In this document: one piece after another, positions 19,061-27,562 of the stretch | Layout of the letters: each line of letters begins with the position of its first letter | How positions within the stretch are numbered: the first letter of the stretch is position 1 | From: Kitasatospora sp. MAP12-44 | Lineage (GTDB): Bacteria > Actinomycetota > Actinomycetes > Streptomycetales > Streptomycetaceae | Reading direction: 5' to 3' | Assembly: GCF_029892095.1 (NCBI RefSeq) | Contig: NZ_JARZAE010000004.1 | Coordinates: 7,378,001-7,442,000 of the forward strand | DNA length: 64,000 bases | Translations under genes and position numbers: made by a program | Notes under the pieces: model-generated | What the model was told of the DNA's origin: nothing | Database searches by the model: none | What the model saw: only the letters and a program-made list of their open reading frames with translations

Positions 19061-20671
19061 ATGACCGAACGCACCTCCCGCACCGTGCTGCTGCGCGGCG
19101 GAACCGTCTACAGCCCGGCCGACCCCTTCGCCACCGCGATGCTGATCGAGGGCGAGCAGATCGCCTGGGTCGGCAGCGAGGGCGCCGCCGACAGCTATGC
19201 GGCGGTCGCGGACGAGGTCGTCGACCTGGCCGGTGCGCTGGTCACCCCCGCTTTCGTCGACGCGCATGTGCACGCGACCTCCGCCGGCCTGGCGCTGACC
19301 GGCCTGGACCTCACCGACTGCGCCACGCTCGCCGAGGCGCTCGCCCGGATCGCGGGATTCGCCCGGTTCAACGGTGGTGTGCTGATCGGCCACGGCTGGG
19401 ACGAGACCCGCTGGCCCGAGGGCCGCCCGCCGACCCTGGCCGAACTCGACGCGGCCGCCGACGGAGCCCCGCTCTACCTCTCCCGGGTCGACGTGCACTC
19501 CGCCCTCGCCTCCAGCGCCCTGCGCGCGCTGACCCCGGACCTGGCCGCCGAGCCCGGCTTCCACCCCGAGGCGCCGCTGACCGCCGCCGCCCACCACGCC
19601 GTGCGCCGCACCGCGCTCGCCGAGCTGACGGACGACCAGCGCCGCGCCGCCCAACTCGCCACCCTGCGCCGGGCCGCCTCGCTCGGCATCGCCTCGCTGC
19701 ACGAGTGCGCCGGCCCGCAGATCTCCTCCGAGCAGGACCTCACCGCGCTGCTGGCGCTGGCCGCCGAGCACGGGGGCCCCGAGGTCTACGGCTACTGGGG
19801 CGAGCTGGGCGCCGTCGAGACCGCCCGCCGGCTGGGCGCGGTCGGCGCCGGCGGCGACCTCTTCGTGGACGGCGCGCTCGGCTCGCACACCGCCTGCCTG
19901 CACGCGCCCTACCAGGACGCCGAGCACACCGGCAACGCCTATCTGACGGCCGACCAGGTCGCCGACCATGTCACCGCCTGCACCGAGGCCGGCCTGCAGG
20001 CCGGGTTCCACGCGATCGGCGACGCCGCGCTGAGCGCCGTCCTGGCGGGCGTCGCAACGGCCGTCGCGCGGCTCGGACTGGCCCCGGTCAAGGCCCTGCG
20101 GCACCGGGTCGAGCATGCCGAGGCACTGGACGACAAGGCCGTGGCGGCCTTCGCCGAGTACGGCCTGGTGGCCTCGGTGCAGCCCGCCTTCGACGCCGCC
20201 TGGGGCGGCCCGGACGGCATGTACGCCCAGCGTCTGGGCGCCGAGCGGGCCGCCGCGCTCAACCCGTTCGCCGCCCTGCTGCGCGCCGGTGTGCCGCTGG
20301 CCTTCGGCTCGGACGCCCCGGTCACCGCGCTCGACCCGTGGGGCACCGTGCGGGCCGCCGCCTTCCATCGCACCCCGGAGCACCGGATCTCGGTGCGGGC
20401 CGCCTTCAACGCGCACACCCGCGGCGGCTGGCGGGCGATCGGCCGCGACCACGAGGGCGTGCTGGTGCCGGGCGCACCGGCCAGCTACGCGCTCTGGGAG
20501 ACCGGCGATCTGGTGGTGCAGGCCCCCGATTCCCGGGTGGCCGGCTGGTCCACCGACCCGCGCTCGGGCACCCCGGGGCTGCCGGATCTCACCCCGGGCC
20601 TGCCGCTGCCGCGCTGCCTGCGCACGGCGCTCCGCGGCCGGACCGTGTTCGACGCTGCACTTCCGGGCTGA
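19061..20671 (+). CDS. YtcJ-type metal-dependent amidohydrolase
   Basis: 536 residues of the amidohydrolase superfamily, family 3. Metal ligands are His69 and His71 in VDAHVHA; later metal and catalytic segments are FHAIGDAA, RVEHAEAL and FGSDAPVTALDPWGT. It is expected to be a cytosolic hydrolase of an amide or similar bond; YtcJ relatives have undefined substrates. CACACT 7 nt before the ATG may be a -10, again suggesting a leaderless message. It follows the Lrp gene by 45 nt. Confidence 0.82.
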   Translation: MTERTSRTVLLRGGTVYSPADPFATAMLIEGEQIAWVGSEGAADSYAAVADEVVDLAGALVTPAFVDAHVHATSAGLALTGLDLTDCATLAEALARIAGFARFNGGVLIGHGWDETRWPEGRPPTLAELDAAADGAPLYLSRVDVHSALASSALRALTPDLAAEPGFHPEAPLTAAAHHAVRRTALAELTDDQRRAAQLATLRRAASLGIASLHECAGPQISSEQDLTALLALAAEHGGPEVYGYWGELGAVETARRLGAVGAGGDLFVDGALGSHTACLHAPYQDAEHTGNAYLTADQVADHVTACTEAGLQAGFHAIGDAALSAVLAGVATAVARLGLAPVKALRHRVEHAEALDDKAVAAFAEYGLVASVQPAFDAAWGGPDGMYAQRLGAERAAALNPFAALLRAGVPLAFGSDAPVTALDPWGTVRAAAFHRTPEHRISVRAAFNAHTRGGWRAIGRDHEGVLVPGAPASYALWETGDLVVQAPDSRVAGWSTDPRSGTPGLPDLTPGLPLPRCLRTALRGRTVFDAALPG

Positions 20672-20687
20672 CCTGCGGATTCTCAGA

Positions 20688-20712
20688 GAACCGCGACTAC
20701 CGGTGGGTCGCG
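20688..20712 (+). terminator. Hairpin after the amidohydrolase gene
   Basis: ACCGCGAC pairs with GTCGCGGT across a 9-nt loop, 17 nt past the stop. It is a moderate stem, possibly a terminator or attenuator ahead of lnt. Confidence 0.45.
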
Positions 20713-20792
20713 GTGGCAGGTACCGTCATCGGGATACCGGCCGCAGCCCCCGGTGCGGCCGACTGACCGATCCAGATTGAGATGGTGCGCAG

Positions 20793-22521
20793 GTGGCATT
20801 GCCGCTCGACTCGGAGTCCCGGGTCCACGGCCAGGACCGTTCGCCGGAGCCCGCGGGCGCCACGGCCGCTCCGCAGCCGCTCCCCGGCCGGCTGGCCCGC
20901 CGCAAGGCCAAGATCCGCGCCGGGCTGCCCCGGACGGCGCTGGCCGCCGCGGCCGGCCTGCTGCTGGCCGCCGCCTTCCCGCCGTACGGCCTGTGGCCGC
21001 TGTCGATCGTCGCGGTCGCCGCGCTCTCGCTGCTCACCCGCGGGCGCACCGCCCGCCAGGGCGCCTGGACCGGACTGGCCTTCGGCGTGCCGTTCTTCCT
21101 CTGGCTGCTCGACTGGATGCAGGTGATCGGGCCGGACGCCTGGATAGGCCTCTCGGTCATCGAGGCGCTCTTCGTCTGCGCCCTCGGCGCGGGCCTGGCG
21201 CTGACCTCGCGGCTGCGTGGCCGGTCGATCTGGGCGGCCTGCCTGTGGGTGGCCCAGGAGTGGGCGCGCGACCGGCTGCCGTTCGGCGGGTTCCCGTGGG
21301 GACGCCTCGCCTTCGCCAACACCGCCAGCCCGTACACGCCGCTGGCCGCGCTGGGCGGGGCGCCGCTGGTCACCTTCGCGGTGGCGCTGACCGGCGCCCT
21401 GCTCGCCGTGCTGGCGCTTGCCCTGCTGCCGCGCCTGCGCCGGCGCTCGGACTCGACCGCGGCCTCGACCTCGGACTCGACCGAGCCCGCCACGGCCGCC
21501 CCCGCGCCGCGCCGGCCGCTGCTGGTGCCCGTGCTGGCCGGCGCCTGCGCCGTCGCGGTCACCGCGGCCGGCTACGCCGTCCCGGTCCCCACCGGCGCCC
21601 ATGACAGCACCGCCAAGTTCGCGGTCATCCAGGGCAACGTCCCGCACCCCGGGATGGACTTCCTCGGCCGCCCGATGCAGGTGCTCGACAACCATGCCAC
21701 CGAGACCGAGAAGCTGGCCGCCGCCGTCAAGGCCGGCACCGCGCCGCAGCCCGACGTGGTGATCTGGCCGGAGAACTCCTCCGACGTCAACCCGTTCGCC
21801 GACCCGCTCGCCTACCAGCGGATCGACCAGGCGGTGAAGACGATCGGCGCTCCCACCCTGGTCGGCGCCCTGGTGGACGGTCCGGACGACCAGCACGTGC
21901 AGAACGAGGGCATCGTCTGGGACCCGACCACGGGTGCCGGCGCCGAGTACACCAAGCAGCACCCGGTGCCGTTCGGCGAGTACGTGCCGTTCCGCTCGGT
22001 GCTGATGAAGTACATCACCCGACTGCAGCGGATCGCCAAGGACTTCTACCCCGGCAAGAAGACCGGTGTGCTGCAGCTGGGCCCGGCCCGGATCGGCGAT
22101 GTGATCTGCTTCGAGGTCGCCTACGACGAGATCGTCCGGGACACCGTCAACGCCCGGCGGCCGGGTGATCGTCGTGCAGACCAACAACGCCACCTACGCC
22201 CGCAGCGGCCAGCCCGACCAGCAGCTCGCGATGTCGCGGCTGCGCGCGGTCGAGCACGGCCGGGCCGTGGTGATCGCCGCGACCAGCGGCATCAGTGCGA
22301 TCATCCGCCCGGACGGCACGGTGCAGAGCCGCACCGCCGAGCTGGTGCCCGCCGAGCTGAGCGCGGACGTGCCGCTGCGCGACGGCAAGACCGTCGCCGA
22401 CCAGGTGGGCGCCGCACCGGAGTGGACGCTCTCCATCCTGGGCCTGCTGGCCTGCGGCGCGGCCCTGCTGGCCGGACGCCGCCGCCGGGTGACCCCCGAC
22501 GGAACACCGGACGGCGTCTGA
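20793..22521 (+). CDS. lnt: Apolipoprotein N-acyltransferase (one-base frameshift)
   Basis: Lnt transfers the third acyl chain to the N-terminal cysteine of lipoproteins. The N-terminal half has about six membrane helices; the C-terminal half is a nitrilase-type domain with the Glu-Lys-Cys triad in VIWPENSSD, YTKQHPVPFGEYVP and VICFEVAYDE. At 22153-22155 the run CCC is one base too long: after DTVNA the frame turns to Arg-rich noise, while the next frame gives GGRVIVVQTNNATY through a last helix to the stop at 22521. With one C removed the protein is 575 residues. Cys and Glu precede the break. The GTG at 20793 is the likely start. Confidence 0.85.
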
Positions 22522-22569
22522 CCGTTGACCCAGGTGGTGCCCTAGCCGGTCGGGAAGTCGTCCCCCGGC

Positions 22570-23193
22570 ATGCCGCGCGCCGCGATGGAGTGGATCAGTA
22601 CCGTGAGCCAGCAAGCATTCCCCGCCCCTGCCCCCGGGCCGCACACTTCCGGGCCGCAGGCCCCGGGGCGTCCCGTCGGGCGCCGTAGCCGGCTGCGCCG
22701 GGTGGTCCCGCTCGTGGTGACCGTCTGGCTGGTGCTGGAGATCTGGCTGCTGGTCGAGCTGGCCTCGTTCACCGGCTGGTTCACCGTACTGGCCCTGCTG
22801 GTGGCCAGCGCCGCCCTCGGCGGCTGGCTGATCAAGCGGGCCGGCCTGAAGGCGTTCCGGGCCGCCCGGGCCTCCTTCGAGCAGGGCGCGGTGCCCAAGC
22901 CCGGCGCGGCCGAGACCGGCACCAGCATGACGGTGCTGGCCGGCCTGCTGCTGATCCTGCCCGGCATCCTGTTGGACGTGGTGGCGCTGACCCTGCTCTT
23001 CCCGCCGACCCGGGCGCTCTGGCGCCTGGTGGGCCGCCGGGTGGCGGGCAGCGCGCTGCGCGTCCCGCCCGCCGCCGCTGCCCCCGGCGCCTCCCCGCTC
23101 GCCGACGCGCTGCGCCTGCAGGAGCAGCTGCGGATCCACCGCCCCGACGGCAAGGTCATCCAGGGCGAGGTGGTCGACCCGCCGCGCGACTGA
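22570..23193 (+). CDS. fxsA: FxsA-family membrane protein
   Basis: Up to 207 residues. The core RLRRVVPLVVTVWLVLEIWLLVELAS, then GGWLIKRAGLKAFRAAR and LLLILPGILLDVVALTLLFPPTR, is the FxsA fold of three or four helices. In E. coli FxsA affects phage T7 exclusion by F plasmid, but its cellular role is open. The start is uncertain: ATG 22570, ATG 22585 or GTG 22603; only the last removes a weakly conserved head. It follows lnt by 48 nt, so cotranscription is likely. Confidence 0.8.
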   Translation: MPRAAMEWISTVSQQAFPAPAPGPHTSGPQAPGRPVGRRSRLRRVVPLVVTVWLVLEIWLLVELASFTGWFTVLALLVASAALGGWLIKRAGLKAFRAARASFEQGAVPKPGAAETGTSMTVLAGLLLILPGILLDVVALTLLFPPTRALWRLVGRRVAGSALRVPPAAAAPGASPLADALRLQEQLRIHRPDGKVIQGEVVDPPRD

Positions 23194-23216
23194 CCGCCGC
23201 CGACCACCGCAGACAA

Positions 23217-23256
23217 GCCGAGGGCCCCGATCCTGAGTCAGGATCGGGGCCCTCGG
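23217..23256. terminator. Very strong bidirectional hairpin terminator
   Basis: A near-perfect palindrome with an 18-bp stem (GCCGAGGGCCCCGATCCT against AGGATCGGGGCCCTCGGC) sits between convergent fxsA and rbpA. Confidence 0.9.
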
Positions 23257-23281
23257 CTGTGCTGCGGGTGCTGCTTGTTTC

Positions 23282-23656
23282 TCAGGCGCTCTTGCGGGTG
23301 TCCCGCGGGTGAACCGCGAGGTTCATCCCGCCGGAGCGGAGCACGGCCAGCCGCTCGGCCAGCACCTCCTCCAGCTCCTCACGGGTCCGGCGCTCCATCA
23401 GCATGTCCCAATGGGTCCGGGTTGGCTTGGTCTTCTTCTCCTCCGGCTCGTCACCGTCCAGCAGGACGGCTTCGGTGCCGCAGAAGCGGCACTCCCACGC
23501 CGAGGGGATCTCCGCCTCGACGGAGAAGGGCACCTCGAACCGGTGTCCGTTCTGACATGCGTACTCGACGGTCTGGCGGGGGGCCAAGTCAATGCCACGG
23601 TCGGTCTCGTAGCTAGTGGCCCCAAGTCGCGTGCCGCGGAGAGCTCGCTCGCTCAT
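23282..23656 (-). CDS. rbpA: RNA polymerase-binding protein RbpA
   Basis: 124 residues. RbpA binds the principal sigma factor and RNA polymerase and stabilises the open complex; it is restricted to actinobacteria. The zinc-binding core domain is visible (Cys34, His38, Cys56, Cys59 in ACQNGHRF and WECRFCG), followed by the basic linker KKTKPTRTHWDMLMERR and the sigma-interacting helix ELEEVLAERLAVLR. An upstream SigR-type promoter fits the known disulphide-stress induction of rbpA. Confidence 0.95.
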   Translation of the reverse strand: MSERALRGTRLGATSYETDRGIDLAPRQTVEYACQNGHRFEVPFSVEAEIPSAWECRFCGTEAVLLDGDEPEEKKTKPTRTHWDMLMERRTREELEEVLAERLAVLRSGGMNLAVHPRDTRKSA

Positions 23657-23719
23657 GAATCGTGCCTCCAGGGCTTATGGCCCACAGGACTAGTTGGTCG
23701 CTGTCTTCGTCGTTCGGTC

Positions 23720-23746
23720 AACGCCCGGCCGCCGACGAAGATTCCC
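23720..23746 (-). promoter_or_regulatory. SigR-type promoter of rbpA
   Basis: Read on the minus strand, GGGAAT (23741-23746), an exact 18-nt spacer and GTT (23720-23722) match the SigR consensus GGAAT-N18-GTT. The promoter lies about 64-90 nt upstream of the rbpA start. Confidence 0.8.
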
Positions 23747-23948
23747 GAACCGGGACATGCGTCGTCTGTCGTGCCGCCCCTGTTTGTACCCATCTCCGTC
23801 CGATTTGTCACATCTGGGGCCGGATATCACCCTGAGTGCCTCGTATTTCGCACCCTGTGACCGATTGACTCTTGTTTCCGGAGCGTAATGGCCTTCCGGA
23901 GGGTACTGGTGCGATACCTGAATTGGCCATTCCGGTCGGCTGTTCAGG

Positions 23949-25526
23949 TCAGTGCAGCCGTTCCTTGCCGAGTTCCACCCGCGGCCCGGCCTGCTCCCGG
24001 TCCGTCTCGGGCGGCGCCGGCGGCATCGGCGGGGCGGAGGGCTCGGTCCGGGTGTCGCGGTGCGGCAGCAGGGCGATCACGGCGTCCCGCAGCCGGGCCG
24101 GGGCCTCGTCGTCCAGCGGGTCGACGGTGGCCGGGACCTGCAGGCGCACCGGGGCGGCGGTGCCGATCCTGGCGTAGCCGCGGCCGGGCGGGGTCTGCGC
24201 GGCGGGCGCGATGTCCAGCGGGACGCCGAGGGCGGTGCGCAGGTCGTCCTGGTTGGTGCTGCCGAGCACCACCCGGGCGCGGGTGGTGGCGCGGACGGCG
24301 GGCGAGATCCGGTCGGCTGCCTCGATCGCGTCGACCACCACGACGGTGACCCGGGCCGCGCGGCCGTGCCGCAGCGGGATCTCCAGCAGGTCCTGCGGGT
24401 CGGCGCGGCCCTCGGCCTGGGCGAGCTCGCTGAGCTCGGTGGGGTGGTCCAGCAGCAGCCAGAGCGGCCGGGTGACGTCGGCGGGGGCGGGGTTGCCGCT
24501 GTGCCGGGCGCTGTTCAGCGCGGCGAGCCGGCGCTCGGTCTCCTGGGCGGCCCACTCCAGCGCGGCCAGTGCGCCGTGCAGGCTGGTCTCCACGGTGTGC
24601 ACGCCGGGTCGGTTGACCAGGCAGGCGTGCTCACCGGTGCCGGCGCCGTCGATCACCAGCAGGTCGCCGTGGACCAGCGCCTGCAGGGCGATGGTGCGCA
24701 GCAGCGTGGAGGTGCCCGCGCCGGCCGCGCCGAGGACCAGCAGGTGCGGCTCCGAGGAGCGGGCGCCGGTGCGCCAGATGACCGGCGGCTGGTGGCCGGG
24801 GCCGCCGTCCTGGGCGACCGGGATCATCCGCTGGGTCGCCATCGTGTCGGTGAAGCCGAGCACGATCTCGCCGGGCGCGGTCACCCAGGTCTGCGCGGGC
24901 AGGTCGACGGGCAGCGGGGCGAGTGCGTTGACCCGCAGCCGGTTGCACTCCTCGTCCCAGTCGAAGCGGTACTCGCGGGTCCGGCCGGCCTTGCCCTGGA
25001 CGACCTGCTCGATCCGGGCCCGGGCGGCGGGCTCGGTGTCGGTGAAGTAGGCGGGGTAGCCGAGCTCCAGGGTGTTCAGCCGGCCGTCGCCGTCGAACTC
25101 CCAGCCGGCGAAGACCTGCTTGTAGCTGCCGTCGGGACTGTAGATCGGGCAGGCGTCGTCCGGCGAGGCGAGGTAGGGCGTGAGCGCGGCGTAGAGCGCG
25201 GTCAGCTTGAGGTCGGCGACGTCGGGCTCGGGGGCCGCGGCGGCCTTGGGCTGGCGGCCGACCCAGGCGGCGCTGGCGACCAGGGCGGCGACGGCCAGCA
25301 GCGGGCCGTGCGGGAGCAGGAAGACGCCGACCAGGGCGGCGGCGGTCAGCAGCACGGTGGGGCCGCGGCGGTCCTTGGGGGTGGCCTGCCAGCGGGTCCT
25401 GGCCCAGTCGGCGTGGCGGCGCAGACCGCGGCCGATCAGGGCGAGCGGCGCGAACATGTCGTTGGCGTGGTCGCCGGCGGTGCGGGCGAGGTCGCGTCCT
25501 CGGGTGAGGTGGCGGTTGAGGGACAT
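23949..25526 (-). CDS. Membrane-anchored FtsK/EccC-like protein with degenerate Walker A
   Basis: 525 residues. Two membrane helices lie near residues 57-92, followed by a cytosolic domain. HLLVLGAAGAGTSTLLRTIA (about 262-281) sits where an FtsK-type Walker A should be, but the lysine is Thr (GAGTS instead of GxGKS). Walker-B-like strands follow (DLLVIDGAG; LWLLLDHPTEL), then RATTRARVVLGSTNQDDLRTALG, which resembles FtsK/EccC C-terminal parts. It may bind nucleotide poorly or be a scaffold. GGGGAGTC precedes the ATG. It forms an operon with the 64-residue membrane protein upstream. The name FtsK-like is a judgement from motif order. Confidence 0.65.
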   Translation of the reverse strand: MSLNRHLTRGRDLARTAGDHANDMFAPLALIGRGLRRHADWARTRWQATPKDRRGPTVLLTAAALVGVFLLPHGPLLAVAALVASAAWVGRQPKAAAAPEPDVADLKLTALYAALTPYLASPDDACPIYSPDGSYKQVFAGWEFDGDGRLNTLELGYPAYFTDTEPAARARIEQVVQGKAGRTREYRFDWDEECNRLRVNALAPLPVDLPAQTWVTAPGEIVLGFTDTMATQRMIPVAQDGGPGHQPPVIWRTGARSSEPHLLVLGAAGAGTSTLLRTIALQALVHGDLLVIDGAGTGEHACLVNRPGVHTVETSLHGALAALEWAAQETERRLAALNSARHSGNPAPADVTRPLWLLLDHPTELSELAQAEGRADPQDLLEIPLRHGRAARVTVVVVDAIEAADRISPAVRATTRARVVLGSTNQDDLRTALGVPLDIAPAAQTPPGRGYARIGTAAPVRLQVPATVDPLDDEAPARLRDAVIALLPHRDTRTEPSAPPMPPAPPETDREQAGPRVELGKERLH

Positions 25527-25625
25527 GGTCCTGACTCCCCGGGCGGGTGAGACGACGAAGGAGGCCCGGGGCGGTGGGATCCGCGCCCGGGCCGGTGGGG
25601 CTCTGCGGCCGTGGGGGCCGGAGCG

Positions 25626-25820
25626 TCAGAACTTGATGCCGCCGAGCAGGTTGGCCAGGCTCGCGCCGCCCGCCGTGATGCTCGGTGCGATGGCGGTGCC
25701 TGCGAGGTAGAAGCCGAAGAGGGAGCAGACCAAGGCGTGCGACACCTTGAGTCCGTCCCGGCGGAAGAAGAGGAAGGCGATGGTGCCGAACAGGACGATG
25801 CCGGAGATGGACAGGATCAC
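25626..25820 (-). CDS. Small two-helix membrane protein
   Basis: 64 residues with two hydrophobic segments (ILSISGIVLFGTIAFLFF and LVCSLFGFYLAGTAIAPSI) joined by a short RRDGLKVSH loop, and a Gly/Ala-rich end. The GTG at 25820 has GAGGAG 8 nt upstream; the longer reading from 25859 lacks a site. It lies 99 nt upstream of the FtsK-like gene, and the pair recalls small membrane partners of conjugation or type VII proteins. The role is unknown. Confidence 0.7.
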   Translation of the reverse strand: MILSISGIVLFGTIAFLFFRRDGLKVSHALVCSLFGFYLAGTAIAPSITAGGASLANLLGGIKF

Positions 25821-26167
25821 GGGGTCTGCTCCTCGATGCGGGGGGACAGGAAGGGCCACTGCCGTGGGATGGCGGGGACAGTGTCACGGAAAGTTCTCTA
25901 ATCGTGACAAAAAGTAATAGATGATGGAACGGCGCAAATGGGTGGACTTTGCGCGAAGCCGCAGGCCGGGGGCGGGGTGCGGGCTGTCGGCCCGATGTGG
26001 TTCCTGTGAACTCAGTGCAATTCCCCCGGATGGGTGCGTGACCGAATGCCCGGTGTGTCGTGCGCGGTGGCCGGATCGCGGACACCTGCTGGTGGTGATC
26101 CACGGCGGCCGGTTACCGTGCGAGGCAGTACCTCCCTCCCGTCCACCCCCGTAGCGAAGGGCCCGTG
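25821..26167. promoter_or_regulatory. Divergent promoter region with inverted repeat
   Basis: This 347-bp gap separates the minus-strand membrane pair from the ankyrin gene. TGTCACG (25882-25888) is inverted as CGTGACA (25903-25909). On the minus strand TTGTCA (25905-25910) could be a -35 with GACACT 19 nt on. The rest, 25911-26150, has a short AT-richer patch (GACAAAAAGTAATAG) but no gene that I can support. Confidence 0.4.
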
Positions 26168-26581
26168 ATGGCCGACTCCCTCGAACCGCAGACCTCCGAC
26201 GACGACGCCGAGCTGATCGAGCTGGCCGGCCGGATCTTCGGTGCCGCCCGCTCCGGCGACAGCGCGGCGCTGGCCGCCTTCCTGGAGGCCGGCACCCCGG
26301 CCAACCTGTCCAACGACCGCGGCGACACCCTGCTGATGCTGGCCGCCTACCACGGCCACGCGGACGCCGTACGGCTGCTGCTGGAGCGCGGCGCGGACCC
26401 GGACCGGGCCAACGACCGCGGCCAGACCCCGCTGGCCGGGGCCGTCTTCAAGGGCGCCGACGACGTGCTGACCGCACTCCTCGAGGGTGGCGCCGACCCG
26501 CGGGCCGGCCAGCCGTCCGCGGTCGACACGGCGCAGATGTTCGGCAAGGACGAGCTGGTGGCACGGTTCGCCGCGCGCTGA
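26168..26581 (+). CDS. Ankyrin-repeat protein
   Basis: 137 residues with about three ankyrin repeats: GRIFGAARSGDSAALAAFLEAG, then DRGDTLLMLAAYHGHADAVRLLLERGADPD and DRGQTPLAGAVFKGADDVLTALLEGGADP. Ankyrin repeats bind proteins; no enzyme domain is attached, and no signal peptide is seen. Small cytosolic ankyrin proteins of this size are common in streptomycetes, function unknown. The ATG at 26168 has GAAGGG 7 nt upstream; a GTG one codon earlier is possible. Confidence 0.85.
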   Translation: MADSLEPQTSDDDAELIELAGRIFGAARSGDSAALAAFLEAGTPANLSNDRGDTLLMLAAYHGHADAVRLLLERGADPDRANDRGQTPLAGAVFKGADDVLTALLEGGADPRAGQPSAVDTAQMFGKDELVARFAAR

Positions 26582-26602
26582 GATCGAGTGATCATCGGGT
26601 CC

Positions 26603-26608
26603 TATGCT
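26603..26608 (+). promoter_or_regulatory. -10 box of a leaderless GNAT gene
   Basis: TATGCT ends 8 nt before the ATG at 26617 with no ribosome site. A weak -35 (CTGAGA, 26578-26583) has a 19-nt spacer. Confidence 0.5.
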
Positions 26609-26616
26609 TGTTCATC

Positions 26617-27156
26617 ATGGAGATGCGTACGACGGGCTATGACCACCCCGATGCCGAGCTGCTGACCGCCGAGGTCCAGCAGGAGTACATACGCCGGTAC
26701 GGCGATGTGGACACCACGGTGATGCACCCCGAGCACTTCGTGCCGCCGCAGGGAGTCTTCGTAGTGGCCTATCTGGACGGCGAGCCGGTCGCCTGCGGCG
26801 GCTGGCGCGCCAAGGAGAGCGGCGGCGCGGGCCTGCAGGACGGTGACGCCGAGCTGAAGCGGATGTTCGTCGTCCCGCAGGCCCGCGGCAAGGGGCTGGC
26901 CCGGGCCGTGCTGCGCCACCTGGAGGCCTCCGCCGCCGAGGCGGGCCGCGACCGGGTCATTCTGGAGACCGGTACCGAGCAGCCGGAGGCCGTCGCGCTC
27001 TACACCTCCGAGGGCTACCGCCCGATCACCAAGTTCGGTGTCTACCGGGAATCGCCGCTGAGCATCTGCCTGGGCAAGGCGCTGGGCAAGGCGCTGGACA
27101 AGGCCCTGGACGCGGAGTCGGACAAGGAGCCGGGCCGGGAGTCTGCCCGGGTCTGA
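26617..27156 (+). CDS. GNAT-family N-acetyltransferase
   Basis: 179 residues. The GNAT core is clear: GVFVVAYLDGEPVACGGWR, ELKRMFVVPQARGKGLARAVLRHLE (acetyl-CoA loop QARGKG) and VILETGTEQPEAVALYTSEGY. The C-terminus after CLGKALGKALDKALDAESDKE is a short Lys/Ala repeat, probably a helical, disordered tail. The substrate is unknown. The start at 26617 is set by the -10 box rather than by a ribosome site. Confidence 0.85.
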   Translation: MEMRTTGYDHPDAELLTAEVQQEYIRRYGDVDTTVMHPEHFVPPQGVFVVAYLDGEPVACGGWRAKESGGAGLQDGDAELKRMFVVPQARGKGLARAVLRHLEASAAEAGRDRVILETGTEQPEAVALYTSEGYRPITKFGVYRESPLSICLGKALGKALDKALDAESDKEPGRESARV

Positions 27157-27439
27157 TCGGGTCGGGTCCGATCGGGTCGAGCGGCACTCGAAAATCTTCG
27201 CAAGATTTCTTCACATTCAGTTCGCGCTTTTCGTGGGCGATGCCGCCGATTGGCTGGTTACTTGATTGGTTACGGTGAATTATTGCTACTCCGGACGTGG
27301 GTTCATTCCCCCCGGAGGTGCATAAACCGCGAATGGGGCGGTTGGGCTGGGCTAGCGTCGTCTCCGCTGCGTCTTGGAGTGGCCTCCGGAATCGTCCGGG
27401 CCAATTGTCATACCCATCCGCTATTTCCCGGGAGACACC
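27157..27439. other. Intergenic region, no gene seen
   Basis: This 283-bp stretch is less GC-rich than its surroundings (ATTTTCGCAAG-like runs near 27190, TTACTTGATTGG near 27260), which fits a promoter region for the downstream small ORF and thioesterase. I see no convincing gene, tRNA or terminator in it. Confidence 0.4.
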
Positions 27440-27562
27440 GTGCACGAAAATTGCCAACCGGAAAGCAGTGCGGCCGCTACCGCCGGTCGCCGGCTCGCGG
27501 TGAACGCGCTCGCCGCCGTCGGTCCCTGCCGCCGTCGGGTCACCGCTGGAGCGCAGCGGTGA
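27440..27562 (+). CDS. Candidate 40-residue ORF coupled to the thioesterase gene
   Basis: GTG at 27440 follows a GGGAGA ribosome site and opens 40 codons (MHENCQPESS..., ending RRRVTAGAQR) whose stop overlaps the thioesterase GTG as GTGA. The product is basic, Ala/Arg-rich, with two cysteines. It could be a real small protein or a leader ORF that drives translation of the next gene. No family recognised. Confidence 0.45.
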   Translation: MHENCQPESSAAATAGRRLAVNALAAVGPCRRRVTAGAQR

